From MGBC163016 sp964518575 (GTDB lineage Bacteria; Actinomycetota; Coriobacteriia; Coriobacteriales; Eggerthellaceae): DNA of 48,601 nt. Position 1 is the first letter of the stretch. Every line of letters starts with the position of its first letter. Shown in pieces: positions 25,557-34,116 of the stretch. Under the pieces are notes generated by a model. That model saw only the letters and a program-made list of their open reading frames with translations. It was not told the origin of the DNA and ran no database searches. The translations under genes and the position numbers were made by a program. Where the stretch lies: positions 1 to 48,601 of the forward strand of contig CAZFGW010000015.1 in the NCBI GenBank assembly GCA_964518575.1, written 5' to 3'.

Positions 25557-25562
25557 CTTGTA

Positions 25563-26234
25563 TCAGCGCATCGCTGCATCGCGGATGAGACGTGCTGCCA
25601 AAGCGGGCTCGTCGGCTTTGAAAAAGGCATTGCCGCAAACAAGGACATCACCGCCCGCTTGACATACACGCCAAGCGGTATCCACCCCGATTCCCCCATC
25701 GAGCTCGATCAAGGGCGCAACGCCATGCTCACGCGCCATCTGAGCAACCTGCGCAACCCGCTCTTCCGAGCCTTCGATATAGCTTTGCCCGGAAAACCCG
25801 GGAAATACACTCATAACGAGAACCATATCGACATCGTCGATGAACGGCTCAAGTCGCTCGATATCGGTATCAGGCTTGAGTGCAAGCGCAGCGCGCGCTC
25901 CCCCCTCACGGATCATGGAAAGCACATCTGCCGCCTCATCATCGTCGACCGCCTCGATATGAAATGAAATGAAATCAGCCCCGGCATCAAGGAACCAGGG
26001 AATCTGCACAAGCGGATTCGACACCATAAGATGCGCGTCAAGGGGCAGAGAGGTGATCTTCTTGATCTGCGCGAGAATAGGGACGCCCATGGTGATATTG
26101 GGAACGAAATGACCGTCCATGACATCAACGTGCACGATATCCGCTCCTGCCTGTTCCATCAACGCGATAGAAGCGCCGAGATCGGTGAAATCAGCCGACA
26201 GAATGGATGGTGCGATTTTGATATCTCCAAACAT
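25563..26234 (-). CDS. rpe: Ribulose-phosphate 3-epimerase
   Basis: Interconverts ribulose 5-phosphate and xylulose 5-phosphate in the pentose phosphate pathway. The 223-residue TIM-barrel protein has IKIAPSILSADF, VHVDVMDGHFVPN, LDAHLMVSNP, VLVMSVFPGFSGQSY and IELDGGIGVDTA. ATG 26232-26234 has GGGAG 8 bases upstream; the longer frame to 26294 lacks one. A promoter -10 box precedes it and it appears to head the five-gene leftward unit ending in the zinc-ribbon protein. Confidence 0.96.
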   Translation of the reverse strand: MFGDIKIAPSILSADFTDLGASIALMEQAGADIVHVDVMDGHFVPNITMGVPILAQIKKITSLPLDAHLMVSNPLVQIPWFLDAGADFISFHIEAVDDDEAADVLSMIREGGARAALALKPDTDIERLEPFIDDVDMVLVMSVFPGFSGQSYIEGSEERVAQVAQMAREHGVAPLIELDGGIGVDTAWRVCQAGGDVLVCGNAFFKADEPALAARLIRDAAMR

Positions 26235-26265
26235 AGTGCATCTCCCTTTTTCTTGCTTTGTGGGG

Positions 26266-26271
26266 ATTATA
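26266..26271 (-). promoter_or_regulatory. Likely rpe operon -10 box
   Basis: A perfect TATAAT reads on the minus strand about 32 bases before the rpe start. No good -35 hexamer stands at 16-18 bases. It shares a 173-base divergent gap with the opposite promoter at 26367-26372. Confidence 0.4.
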
Positions 26272-26366
26272 CGACACCGCGCTTTCATGCCCACCCGCCG
26301 AAAGAAACAAAAAGCCTGAACCGAAAAGCTTTCTTTTCACTGTTCCTGTTCGCACGCCTCTACCGA

Positions 26367-26372
26367 TATAAT
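26367..26372 (+). promoter_or_regulatory. Likely promoter -10 box for the alkyltransferase-like gene
   Basis: A perfect TATAAT lies 36 bases before the chosen ATG 26408. A transcript would start near 26379, downstream of the first in-frame ATG at 26375, which argues for the later start. The -35 region is weak. Confidence 0.45.
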
Positions 26373-26407
26373 CGATGATGAAAGCCTCGAAGGAGTGCGA
26401 TAACGAC

Positions 26408-26869
26408 ATGTATTTCCATTACCGAACGGCATTTGGTCATATGACGATCCAGGAACATGCGGGATCGATCGTGAAAGTCGCGCTTGCGAAGGTGGAGCTT
26501 CCCGACGAGCTCATGCCGAGCGCGCTCACAAACCGCTGTGCAAATGAGCTCTCCGAGTACTTCGCAGGCAAACGGACGCTGTTCGACATTCCCTATCACC
26601 TCGCGCTCACCCCCTTCAAGCAAGAGCTCTACGCGGTGATCGGGGAGATTCCCTATGGACAGACGCGCACGAGCACCGAAGTTGCCGAGCTTGCAGGGCA
26701 CCCCGCGTCTTACCGACTCGTCGGACGCGCACTCAAGGAAAACCCGCTCGAGGTACTGATTCCAACCCACCGCGTTGCAACGCCGAGCTCGAAAAGCGCC
26801 TACACGGAATCCGAGAAGATTGCGGCAGCACTCAGGCACCTTGAAGCGAAAAACTGTCAAACCACTTAA
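26408..26869 (+). CDS. Alkyltransferase-like protein lacking the acceptor cysteine
   Basis: A 153-residue homologue of O6-alkylguanine DNA alkyltransferase (Ogt/MGMT). It keeps the helix-turn-helix core (IPYGQTRTSTEVAELAG), VGRALKENPLEVLIP, and HRV, but the active-site cysteine of PCHR is threonine: PTHR at 119-122 (ACC codon at 26765-26767). It also lacks most of the N-terminal domain beyond a short segment. It therefore cannot accept an alkyl group in the usual way. It resembles ATL proteins, which bind O6-alkylguanine without repairing it and usually have Trp (PWHR) or another residue there. AAGGAG stands 12 bases before ATG 26408. Its TAA overlaps the cydC stop codon on the other strand (26866-26869). 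Confidence 0.8.
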   Translation: MYFHYRTAFGHMTIQEHAGSIVKVALAKVELPDELMPSALTNRCANELSEYFAGKRTLFDIPYHLALTPFKQELYAVIGEIPYGQTRTSTEVAELAGHPASYRLVGRALKENPLEVLIPTHRVATPSSKSAYTESEKIAAALRHLEAKNCQTT

Positions 26870-28689
26870 TGAAGCGCAACGAGCTCGCGGAAAAACGCGC
26901 TTTGCTCTCGGAGTTCGGATGCGGTTCCCGAGAGCGTGATTGCTCCATCATCCATGAAGCAAATGCGGTCGAAGCGATCAACGTCGATGAGGTGATGCGT
27001 GATCAAAACGATCGTGGTATCGGCGAAAACATCGAGCAGAACATCAAGGATGCCCTGCTCGTTCTCAGCATCAAGCGCAATGAACGGCTCATCCAAAACG
27101 AGGATGTCGTGGTGTTGCAAGAGAATGCGCGCAAGGGCAATTCGCTGCCGCTCTCCTCCGGAAAGATCGATACCGTCTTCGCCAACGAGCGTATTGATGC
27201 CGTGTGTGCGCTCGCGGGTAAGATAACCGAGCCCCACCGCACGAAGCGCCGAGATAATCTCTGTATCATCAGCGGTGCTTTTCGCAAGGAGCAGATTCTC
27301 CTTGATGCTCATCGGGAAGAGGTAGGGGTTCTGGCTAACATACCCGATGCTACCCACAATATCGACCGAACCCGTTTGTGGCACTGCGATGCCTTGGATC
27401 ACATCGGCAAGTGTACTCTTCCCTGAACCGCTGCGCCCAACAATGACAATCTTCTCTGCGCGAGCAACCTCCAGATCGACCCCTGTAAGCGCACCTGTTG
27501 ACGAATCAGGATAGGAAAACGTCGCATTATGGATGCTGATCGGACACGCGCAAACATCAGACTCAGCCTCACGTGCGGAAGCTTCGATGTGCGTAGGCGC
27601 AGCAGATGCGCGAACCCGCTTCGCTTCTTCATCGAGCGCTCTGAGTGAATCGACCGAAGAGCGTTCGCGCGTTGATGCGACGATCGCATCGGCAACGCCT
27701 GAGAAAACTTCAAAGAGCGGAAAGAGGCAAATGGAAACCGCGGCAATCCAGTTCGCAGCATAGACAACCCCGTCGGGGGGCACGACCGATGCGAGGCTAT
27801 CAACGAGTCCGCTATTGGCAGCAGCAAGAAGGCTTACCTGCGAACTATCTGCAGACGAGAAGCTCACTGCCGCCCACATGAATACGAAGATGACCGTCAG
27901 CGCAAACGAAGCACTGAGCAGGCAGGTGCGCTGCCGAGATGCCTGCTCGATCCTCCGCGTGAGCTTGAAGATGGCGCGTTTGATATCGAGCGCACCTGCA
28001 ATAGTGGCATCGATCGATCCAGAGAGCGCGATATCCTTGACACCCATCATGCGATCGGTGAGATAGGTGTACAAGTGCTCGGTCAAACGCTTCCGCTCGT
28101 CAATCAGATGTGCCGTGCACGCAAGAGCAATCAACGGCGCAGCAATGAGAGATGCGGACAACAGGATGAAAAGCCCAAGTGCGAGTACCCATGAAAGGCA
28201 TCCTGACGCCACAAGCACGAGTGCGAAAACGACGTAAGCAACCGCAACAGGAATCACCGTGCGCAAGAAGAAATTCTGCATATGCCCGATATCTTCAGTC
28301 AGATCAGAGAGCACATGCCCGAACGAACGCTTGAATCCCGCCTGTGAGCCGAGGGCATCGAGCGCGGTATAGAGGTACCGTCGAAGCGCGCTCGTCAATC
28401 GGAAGACCCAGTCGTGACTGAGCAGCCGCTCGACATAATCGATAAGCGGTTTGCCAATCCCGAAGATCCGCACGAAGATGGACGGGATATGCAAGGCAAG
28501 CACCGTTGCAGGGAGGGTTGCGGCAAGCGAGATCATATAACCGGATGTGAACATGAGCCCGCTACCGAACACACAAGCGACAGCCCCGAGCACGACCGAA
28601 AGCACCAGCAGCGCTCCTCCTTTTCCCGTGAGCGCCCCCACCCATAGAGCCTGCTCTTTGAGCGTATTCGCCTTCTCGCGCCGACTCAT
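26866..28689 (-). CDS. cydC: ABC exporter subunit CydC
   Basis: One half of the heterodimeric CydDC exporter, which moves cysteine and glutathione to the outside and is needed for assembly of cytochrome bd oxidase. The 607-residue protein has six predicted membrane helices in its first ~320 residues, then an ATPase domain with Walker A GRSGSGKSTLAD, the signature LSGGERQRIALARILL and Walker B ILVLDEPFIALDAE. The N-terminal sequence GSGLMFTSGYMISLAA is typical of CydC. It overlaps cydD by 4 bases (ATGA). It is the last gene of the elongasome chain; the stop overlaps the convergent alkyltransferase-like gene and no terminator is visible. No cydAB lies in the window. Confidence 0.9.
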   Translation of the reverse strand: MSRREKANTLKEQALWVGALTGKGGALLVLSVVLGAVACVFGSGLMFTSGYMISLAATLPATVLALHIPSIFVRIFGIGKPLIDYVERLLSHDWVFRLTSALRRYLYTALDALGSQAGFKRSFGHVLSDLTEDIGHMQNFFLRTVIPVAVAYVVFALVLVASGCLSWVLALGLFILLSASLIAAPLIALACTAHLIDERKRLTEHLYTYLTDRMMGVKDIALSGSIDATIAGALDIKRAIFKLTRRIEQASRQRTCLLSASFALTVIFVFMWAAVSFSSADSSQVSLLAAANSGLVDSLASVVPPDGVVYAANWIAAVSICLFPLFEVFSGVADAIVASTRERSSVDSLRALDEEAKRVRASAAPTHIEASAREAESDVCACPISIHNATFSYPDSSTGALTGVDLEVARAEKIVIVGRSGSGKSTLADVIQGIAVPQTGSVDIVGSIGYVSQNPYLFPMSIKENLLLAKSTADDTEIISALRAVGLGYLTRERTHGINTLVGEDGIDLSGGERQRIALARILLQHHDILVLDEPFIALDAENEQGILDVLLDVFADTTIVLITHHLIDVDRFDRICFMDDGAITLSGTASELREQSAFFRELVALH

Positions 28690-30410
28690 GCCGCTCCCCC
28701 GCTCACCCCTCTGCCACCCGGAAGAGCGCCTGAAAGGGCGATGATCTGTTTCGCATCACACTCCCAGTGTGAGCGGTGCGTCGCAAGGATGATCAACCGA
28801 TCATGGGCATATTCGAGAAGCCGTTTTTTGAACTCAAGTTCGGTGATGACGTCAAGGTGCGCGGTAGGCTCGTCCATGATCCAGATACGCCGATGATCAT
28901 CCAGAAGCGCCCGCGCAAGCGCAACACGATGCGCCTCTCCTCCGGAAAGCCCCCGATTCCCATCTCCGATCACCGTATCAATACCTTTAGGCAGCGTGGA
29001 CACGAGCTCGGCAAGACCCACCTTCTCTATGACGCGCTCAAGGGCATCATCTGTTGCATCGTTTGCATAAAACAGGATGTTCTTTTTGATGGTGCCTTGG
29101 AAGATGAATGGGTGCTGGGGAATGTAGGCGCACTGCTCTTGAAGCATGCGCTGCGTGCGCTCGCCTTCGTCCTTCCCATTGACCAGAACAGTCCCCGCGC
29201 ACGGACGAACAACGCCGCTGATGATATCGAGCAGCGCGGTTTTACCCGCACCGCTCGGTCCTTTCAAAACCACCAGCCCCCGGCCTTCGATCACCTGATT
29301 AAAGCCATCTATGATGGGAACACCTTCGGAGTAAGAAAAGGAGACGTCCGAAAGCGTAATGCTTTCTACCCGCTTCGATGAAGTGTCTTCGGTATAAGGT
29401 GCGCATGACCCAGGAGACTCCGGCATCTCTTGGGCATGTGATATGCCGCGCGCAGATGCAGCCACCCCTTCCCCCTCGATGACTGAGCGAAGCGCAGTAA
29501 GGCTGTTCTTGCCATCGAGCGTTGCATGATAATCGGCAGCAAACGAGCGGATCGGCAAGAAGAAATCAGGGACGAGCAGAAGGATGGTAAGGGCGGAAAA
29601 GAACGCAACAGACCCCTCAACCATACGAAATCCCAGCATGATGGCAACTGCTGCAAGCCCCCCCACAGCGAACAGATCAAGGACAGCACTTGAGAGCGTA
29701 GCGACCCGAATGGTCTTCATCACCATATGGCGATAGCGCTCGGAAACGTCGAAGATCGTCTGTGCATAGGACTCTGAACGCCCAAATGCGCGCAGTGTCG
29801 GCAGCCCCCGGATCGTGTCGATGAAGTGGTTCGACATCTTTTTGAAAACCACCTGCTTTTTCGCCGCCTCATCGTGAGCGCTATGCCCAATGAGGATCAT
29901 AAAGATGATCACGAAGGGTGTAAGCGCCAAGAGGATAACACCGCTTAACGGGTCGAAGCAAAAGACCGCCACGAGCAAAAGCAAGCACACCGAAAAAAGC
30001 GAACTCATCTTGACGAGCACCATCTCAAGGTACGACGCAGCAAGATCCGTCCCCTCAACGGCATTGATGACCGCACTCGACAATCCAAGCTCCCGCAAAC
30101 ACGCGCGATCCACCTGAAGCACACAGTGCAAGTATTCCTCTTCGAGGTTGAGCACCGTGTTCATGGCGAAACGCTCAGCGCATTTCGTTTGACAAGCGCG
30201 CACGAGTGCCTTCAATACAAACGCGAGCGCAAAGACAAAAAGAGCACCGCCCACCAAAGCGAGCGTCCCTCCTGACCAGACTTCAACGATCGCATATGAG
30301 AGCGCCATAGCTTGGATGACAATGAACCCTGCAACGAGCGCGGAGAGCAAAATATTGAGCACAAGGCGAGCCTTCATCCCCACAAGGGTGAACAGACTCT
30401 TGTCGATCAT
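28686..30410 (-). CDS. cydD: ABC exporter subunit CydD
   Basis: Partner of CydC in the thiol exporter. The 574-residue protein has a membrane domain over residues ~15-320 and an ATPase domain with Walker A GPSGAGKTALLD, Walker B IWIMDEPTAHLD and signature LSGGEAHRVALARALL. The membrane half carries GLPTLRAFGRSE, usual in CydD. Its ATG at 30408-30410 overlaps the DUF2344 stop by 4 bases, so it is probably translated by coupling. I call CydD versus CydC from gene order and the N-terminal regions; a search could swap the names. Confidence 0.88.
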   Translation of the reverse strand: MIDKSLFTLVGMKARLVLNILLSALVAGFIVIQAMALSYAIVEVWSGGTLALVGGALFVFALAFVLKALVRACQTKCAERFAMNTVLNLEEEYLHCVLQVDRACLRELGLSSAVINAVEGTDLAASYLEMVLVKMSSLFSVCLLLLVAVFCFDPLSGVILLALTPFVIIFMILIGHSAHDEAAKKQVVFKKMSNHFIDTIRGLPTLRAFGRSESYAQTIFDVSERYRHMVMKTIRVATLSSAVLDLFAVGGLAAVAIMLGFRMVEGSVAFFSALTILLLVPDFFLPIRSFAADYHATLDGKNSLTALRSVIEGEGVAASARGISHAQEMPESPGSCAPYTEDTSSKRVESITLSDVSFSYSEGVPIIDGFNQVIEGRGLVVLKGPSGAGKTALLDIISGVVRPCAGTVLVNGKDEGERTQRMLQEQCAYIPQHPFIFQGTIKKNILFYANDATDDALERVIEKVGLAELVSTLPKGIDTVIGDGNRGLSGGEAHRVALARALLDDHRRIWIMDEPTAHLDVITELEFKKRLLEYAHDRLIILATHRSHWECDAKQIIALSGALPGGRGVSGGAA

Positions 30411-31051
30411 GAGAGCGCTTCCTGATCGGTCCGCATGACCGACAGAATACGCGGGCGCTCAAACCCGCAAAGCGCATCCTCAGAAGCGCGCAGCGTCTCT
30501 TCGATGAAGACATCGGCGCGCAAGCTTCCGCTGTCGCGCGCGGTCAAACTGAACACGAGCGTATCCCCCGTGAGGACGGGCTCATCGCTCAAGAAATCAT
30601 CAACGATGAGCTCCTTCACCTTTTTCTTCTTGGTGACCGTGATGCGCTCGGGAAACACCAATTCATCGACGTTGCGATCGAAAACAACCTCGTATGTAGA
30701 GCGCGGATACGCTACAGACGCTGCAGGCGCGCTGTTATCGATATAGGAAGCGCTGAACACCTCAAGCGAACCCGCGCTTGCGCGCTCAAGCCTGTCTTGC
30801 GCTTCGTGTGGTGGAACGTAGCGCGTAAGCACCACATCGAACACCTCGGACACGCCGCCGATACCCACGGCAAGGGCGCTTCCGAAAGCGATCTTCATAT
30901 GGGGAGAGAATCCGTTGGTCGTCGCGAAGGGTAGCCCTGAGCGTCGCACGATCCGCTCGAGTGCGCGGGTGATCTCAAGGTGGGAAAGATAGACAAGCCG
31001 CCCTGTCTTCTTGAAGCGACACCGCAGGCGGAATCGTCTTGACTCATCCAT
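30407..31051 (-). CDS. Radical SAM-linked protein (TIGR03936/DUF2344)
   Basis: A 214-residue protein of the DUF2344 family, nearly always encoded next to the B12-binding-domain radical SAM protein seen upstream here. Recognisable features are RFKKTGRLVYLSHLEITRAL, RRSGLPFATTNGFSPH and the C-terminal ILSVMRTDQ region. The exact role is unknown, though the pair is thought to act in RNA or tRNA-linked chemistry in other organisms; that is not shown here. It overlaps the radical SAM gene by 8 bases and cydD by 4, so all are probably translated from one message. In many Gram-positive bacteria rne/rng or rplU follow this pair; here cydD follows instead. Confidence 0.9.
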   Translation of the reverse strand: MDESRRFRLRCRFKKTGRLVYLSHLEITRALERIVRRSGLPFATTNGFSPHMKIAFGSALAVGIGGVSEVFDVVLTRYVPPHEAQDRLERASAGSLEVFSASYIDNSAPAASVAYPRSTYEVVFDRNVDELVFPERITVTKKKKVKELIVDDFLSDEPVLTGDTLVFSLTARDSGSLRADVFIEETLRASEDALCGFERPRILSVMRTDQEALS

Positions 31052-33035
31052 GGTGTGCGCTCACCTCCTCCCCCGAGGCGATTGCATGCGCGCCCGTAGC
31101 TGCGCTTGCATCGGCAAGGGACGTATCAGACGAACGCTCATCGTACCCGTGAGCGCTTCCCCGCGACGTTTCGAGTGCATTCGAGCACCCCGTCTCGGGA
31201 CAGACGCCGCAGCGCGTGCATGAGGCAAAGGTACAATCATGGGTGGTCTCATGGGTGTTGCAACGCTTGCGTTCCTCGGTCAGGAATGCTTTGCTGACCC
31301 CACTTGCAATGTGATCGAACGGCATCATCGAACCGGGCTCGAACGACTGCTGGGCGATCGCGCTCATATCGATGCCGAGCGCGCGTGCTGCCTCGTTCCA
31401 TGCCTCTTCGTTGAAAAGCTCCGTCCAAGCATCGAAGCGAGCGCCCCTCTTCCATGCCTCTTCGACCAGAAACGCAACTTCGCGCCCTCCGCGACTCATG
31501 ACCGCCTCGATCAAGCTCGTCCGTGGTTCATGGTAGGTGACCCGAATCGCACGAGAGCGCACGTTCGAGCGGATGATATCAACGCGCCGATACGCCTCAT
31601 CAGGGCTGATCTGCCCGTCCCACTGAAAAGGCGTTTGCGCCTTAGGGACGAACAAAGCAACGGACACGGTCAAGGAAAGTGCACCGCGATCTGCAGGTGC
31701 GGTCATCTCACGCATAAGGTCGAAAGCGCGCTGGGCAAGTTGTCCAATCGCGGCAACATCTTCATCGGTCTCGGTAGGCAGGCCGATCATGAAATAGAGC
31801 TTGCACCGCCGCCACCCTGCCTCAAGCGCAGCGCGCAAAGCGCCCATGAGGTCATCCTCGGTCACGTTCTTATTGATGGCATCACGCAGCCGTTGGCTCC
31901 CCGCTTCGGGAGCAAAGGTCAACCCTCCCCGCTTGTTACCTGCAACAAGACACGCCATTTCAACGCCGAACGAATCGAGCCGCTGCGAGGGTAGCGACAC
32001 ACGTACACCGGTATGGGAAAGATCGTCGTTGAGCGCAGTAAGGATATTCTCAATCCCGGAATGGTCCGTGGTAGAAAGCGAGGTAAGGCTGACTTCCTCA
32101 TATCCCGATGCCGCAAGACCACTGCGTACCGCATCAACAATGTTGTCCACAGAGCGCTCACGCACTGGGCGATAGATCATGCCGGCCTGGCAAAAACGGC
32201 AGCCGCGTGCGCATCCCCTGAGCACCTCCACGTTCAGCCGATCATGGACTGCCTCCGTATAGGGCACGAGCACGGGCTCGAAAGCGGGCGAACAAGCGAA
32301 ATCATCATCAACCCGCTTCAACACCACGCGGGGCACATCATCGAACAAAGGCTCCACGGGAAGCGCATCGGATGCAGGTAGCTCTTGGTTTGCCTCCAAT
32401 GAGGATACGTAGAGGCTCGGCACATACGTACCGGGAATATGGGAGAGCTCCCGCATGATCTCCTCACGCGCCACTCCCGCTGCGCGCAACTCCTGAATAC
32501 TCCGCACAACCTCAGGAACCGACTCCTCCCCTTCGCCGATCAAAAAGGCGTCGAAGAACAAGTGATATGGCTCAGGATTGAATGCGCAAGGACCACCCGC
32601 AATCACAACGGGATCATCCTCGCGCCGCTCAGATGCGCGAACAGGTATGCCTGCAAGATCGAGAATCTCTAAGATGTTCGTTGCCGCAAGCTCATGGGGA
32701 AGCGTGATCCCCACCACGTCGAACGCAGAGACCGCGCACATGCTCTCAAGGCTGAAAAGCGGCACGCCATCCCGCCTCATGAGCTCGATCATATCCACGG
32801 CGGGCAAATAGGCGCGCTCAGCACGCAACCCCGGCTCGGCATTGATGCGGTTCACCAGAATGCGAACCGCCTGATTCGGTTGCCCAAGCTCATAGGTATC
32901 GGGATAGATCATGCAAAACCCGAAATCGTCTTGATGAAGCGGAGGCTGCCCCCACTCGCTGCCGATGTAGCGTGACGGTCTTTCAACCTGCGGCAAGAGC
33001 CGTTCGACCTCTGGCCAAAGATTATGCATATCCAT
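31044..33035 (-). CDS. B12-binding-type radical SAM protein (TIGR03960 family)
   Basis: A 663-residue protein with an N-terminal cobalamin-binding-like region (about 1-230) and a radical SAM core whose 4Fe-4S motif is CARGCRFC (Cys275, Cys279, Cys282). A C-terminal cysteine cluster follows (CNTHETTHDC, CTRCGVC, GCSN). It differs from MiaB-type enzymes. The last ~45 residues are Ser/Ala/Asp-rich and poorly conserved. ATG 33035 follows the DUF697 stop by 7 bases; no strong ribosome-binding site is visible, so translation is probably coupled. The substrate is unknown. Its constant partner, the DUF2344 protein, follows with an 8-base overlap. Confidence 0.92.
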   Translation of the reverse strand: MDMHNLWPEVERLLPQVERPSRYIGSEWGQPPLHQDDFGFCMIYPDTYELGQPNQAVRILVNRINAEPGLRAERAYLPAVDMIELMRRDGVPLFSLESMCAVSAFDVVGITLPHELAATNILEILDLAGIPVRASERREDDPVVIAGGPCAFNPEPYHLFFDAFLIGEGEESVPEVVRSIQELRAAGVAREEIMRELSHIPGTYVPSLYVSSLEANQELPASDALPVEPLFDDVPRVVLKRVDDDFACSPAFEPVLVPYTEAVHDRLNVEVLRGCARGCRFCQAGMIYRPVRERSVDNIVDAVRSGLAASGYEEVSLTSLSTTDHSGIENILTALNDDLSHTGVRVSLPSQRLDSFGVEMACLVAGNKRGGLTFAPEAGSQRLRDAINKNVTEDDLMGALRAALEAGWRRCKLYFMIGLPTETDEDVAAIGQLAQRAFDLMREMTAPADRGALSLTVSVALFVPKAQTPFQWDGQISPDEAYRRVDIIRSNVRSRAIRVTYHEPRTSLIEAVMSRGGREVAFLVEEAWKRGARFDAWTELFNEEAWNEAARALGIDMSAIAQQSFEPGSMMPFDHIASGVSKAFLTEERKRCNTHETTHDCTFASCTRCGVCPETGCSNALETSRGSAHGYDERSSDTSLADASAATGAHAIASGEEVSAHHG

Positions 33036-33042
33036 AGACGCG

Positions 33043-34116
33043 CTATTTCTTATTCAGGATTTGTTCCACCTTCGGCATCGCATCGCCGAGCGCTTGGGCT
33101 ACCCGCTTGCCTGCCGGGGTCTTCGACACCTCCTGCGCGGTTTTCACGGCGCCATCGCGTGCGGTCTGCACCACGCTCGCAAGCCCGACGATATCGCCGC
33201 CCGCTTCAAAATACTCCATAGCAGCGCGCCCCATCGCCTCCGTTGCCGCAAAACCGATCGAGCCGCTGACAATCCAGCCGGCAAAGGGAATGACCTTCGT
33301 GACCGAACGCGCGATATTGCGCGCAATGAATCCGCCGGCAACCACTGCAGCAAGCTCCTTGATACGGTCGGTATCAAGCGGCTGCCCGTAAGCTGTTGCA
33401 ATCTGGAGCACCATCTTCGCCTGATTGAGCGTCATGATAGGCATATCCGCACCGGGAAGAATGGGAACGAATCCGATGGCTGCGTTTTGCAACGCCGTTG
33501 CTGTGACCGAATCGCTCGCAAGGGGTTTACGCACGAACGGGAAAGCGTACGCCATCGCAAGCTTCTTGGGAGCACATGCCGTTATGATCCACTCGCCCAT
33601 CCGGGCATCGAGGCGCTTCAGGGCTTCGTCAGAAAGTTCGATCGGACCGTCAATAACCTCATCGCTCTCCGATGCCGGGATAAAGGGCAGTTTCGCCGCA
33701 ACTTTGCGCAGAGTGGACTGCGCAAGCGGCAGAGGTGCCACAACATCAGCCGCCGGAAGCGGGCACGAACCCTCCTCAGAAAGCGCCTGCGTTTGGATAG
33801 GATCATTCGAAACGATCATGGTGGGAATACCCGCCTCGCGCAATGTCTGCGCTTGCTTGCCGACCTCAAGCGATTCCCCCGCAACGATCACGGCGAAATC
33901 GTCGTCTTGGCTGCTCTTGAGCAAGTCATCGCCCAAGTACTCGATCATCACGCGGGTGCGGGCTGCACTGCTGGCAAACGCTGCGCGAACATGCCCGGTA
34001 AGCTCCCCCGGTGCACTGTCGTCAATGAAGATGGATATGGCGATAGGGGTATCGCGCACTTCTTTCAGATCAGTTGCGATCTTCAGAAGCTCTGGAATGT
34101 CAACTGGTAGCTGCAT
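33043..34116 (-). CDS. DUF697-domain protein of unknown function
   Basis: A 357-residue protein. The C-terminal part (about 180-330) has the DUF697 pattern: MVLQIATAYGQPLD, GGFIARNIARSVTKVIPFAGWIVSGSIGFAATEAMG and YFEAGGD, with two probable membrane-associated helices. Residues ~20-150 have the strand/helix texture of a GTPase-like or Rossmann fold, yet I see no Walker A motif, so nucleotide binding is doubtful. ATG 34114-34116 has AAGGAAGGG 9 bases upstream; the longer frame to 34158 does not. It overlaps the rodA end by 17 bases. Its place between rodA and the radical SAM pair makes it a candidate partner of either. Confidence 0.75.
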   Translation of the reverse strand: MQLPVDIPELLKIATDLKEVRDTPIAISIFIDDSAPGELTGHVRAAFASSAARTRVMIEYLGDDLLKSSQDDDFAVIVAGESLEVGKQAQTLREAGIPTMIVSNDPIQTQALSEEGSCPLPAADVVAPLPLAQSTLRKVAAKLPFIPASESDEVIDGPIELSDEALKRLDARMGEWIITACAPKKLAMAYAFPFVRKPLASDSVTATALQNAAIGFVPILPGADMPIMTLNQAKMVLQIATAYGQPLDTDRIKELAAVVAGGFIARNIARSVTKVIPFAGWIVSGSIGFAATEAMGRAAMEYFEAGGDIVGLASVVQTARDGAVKTAQEVSKTPAGKRVAQALGDAMPKVEQILNKK

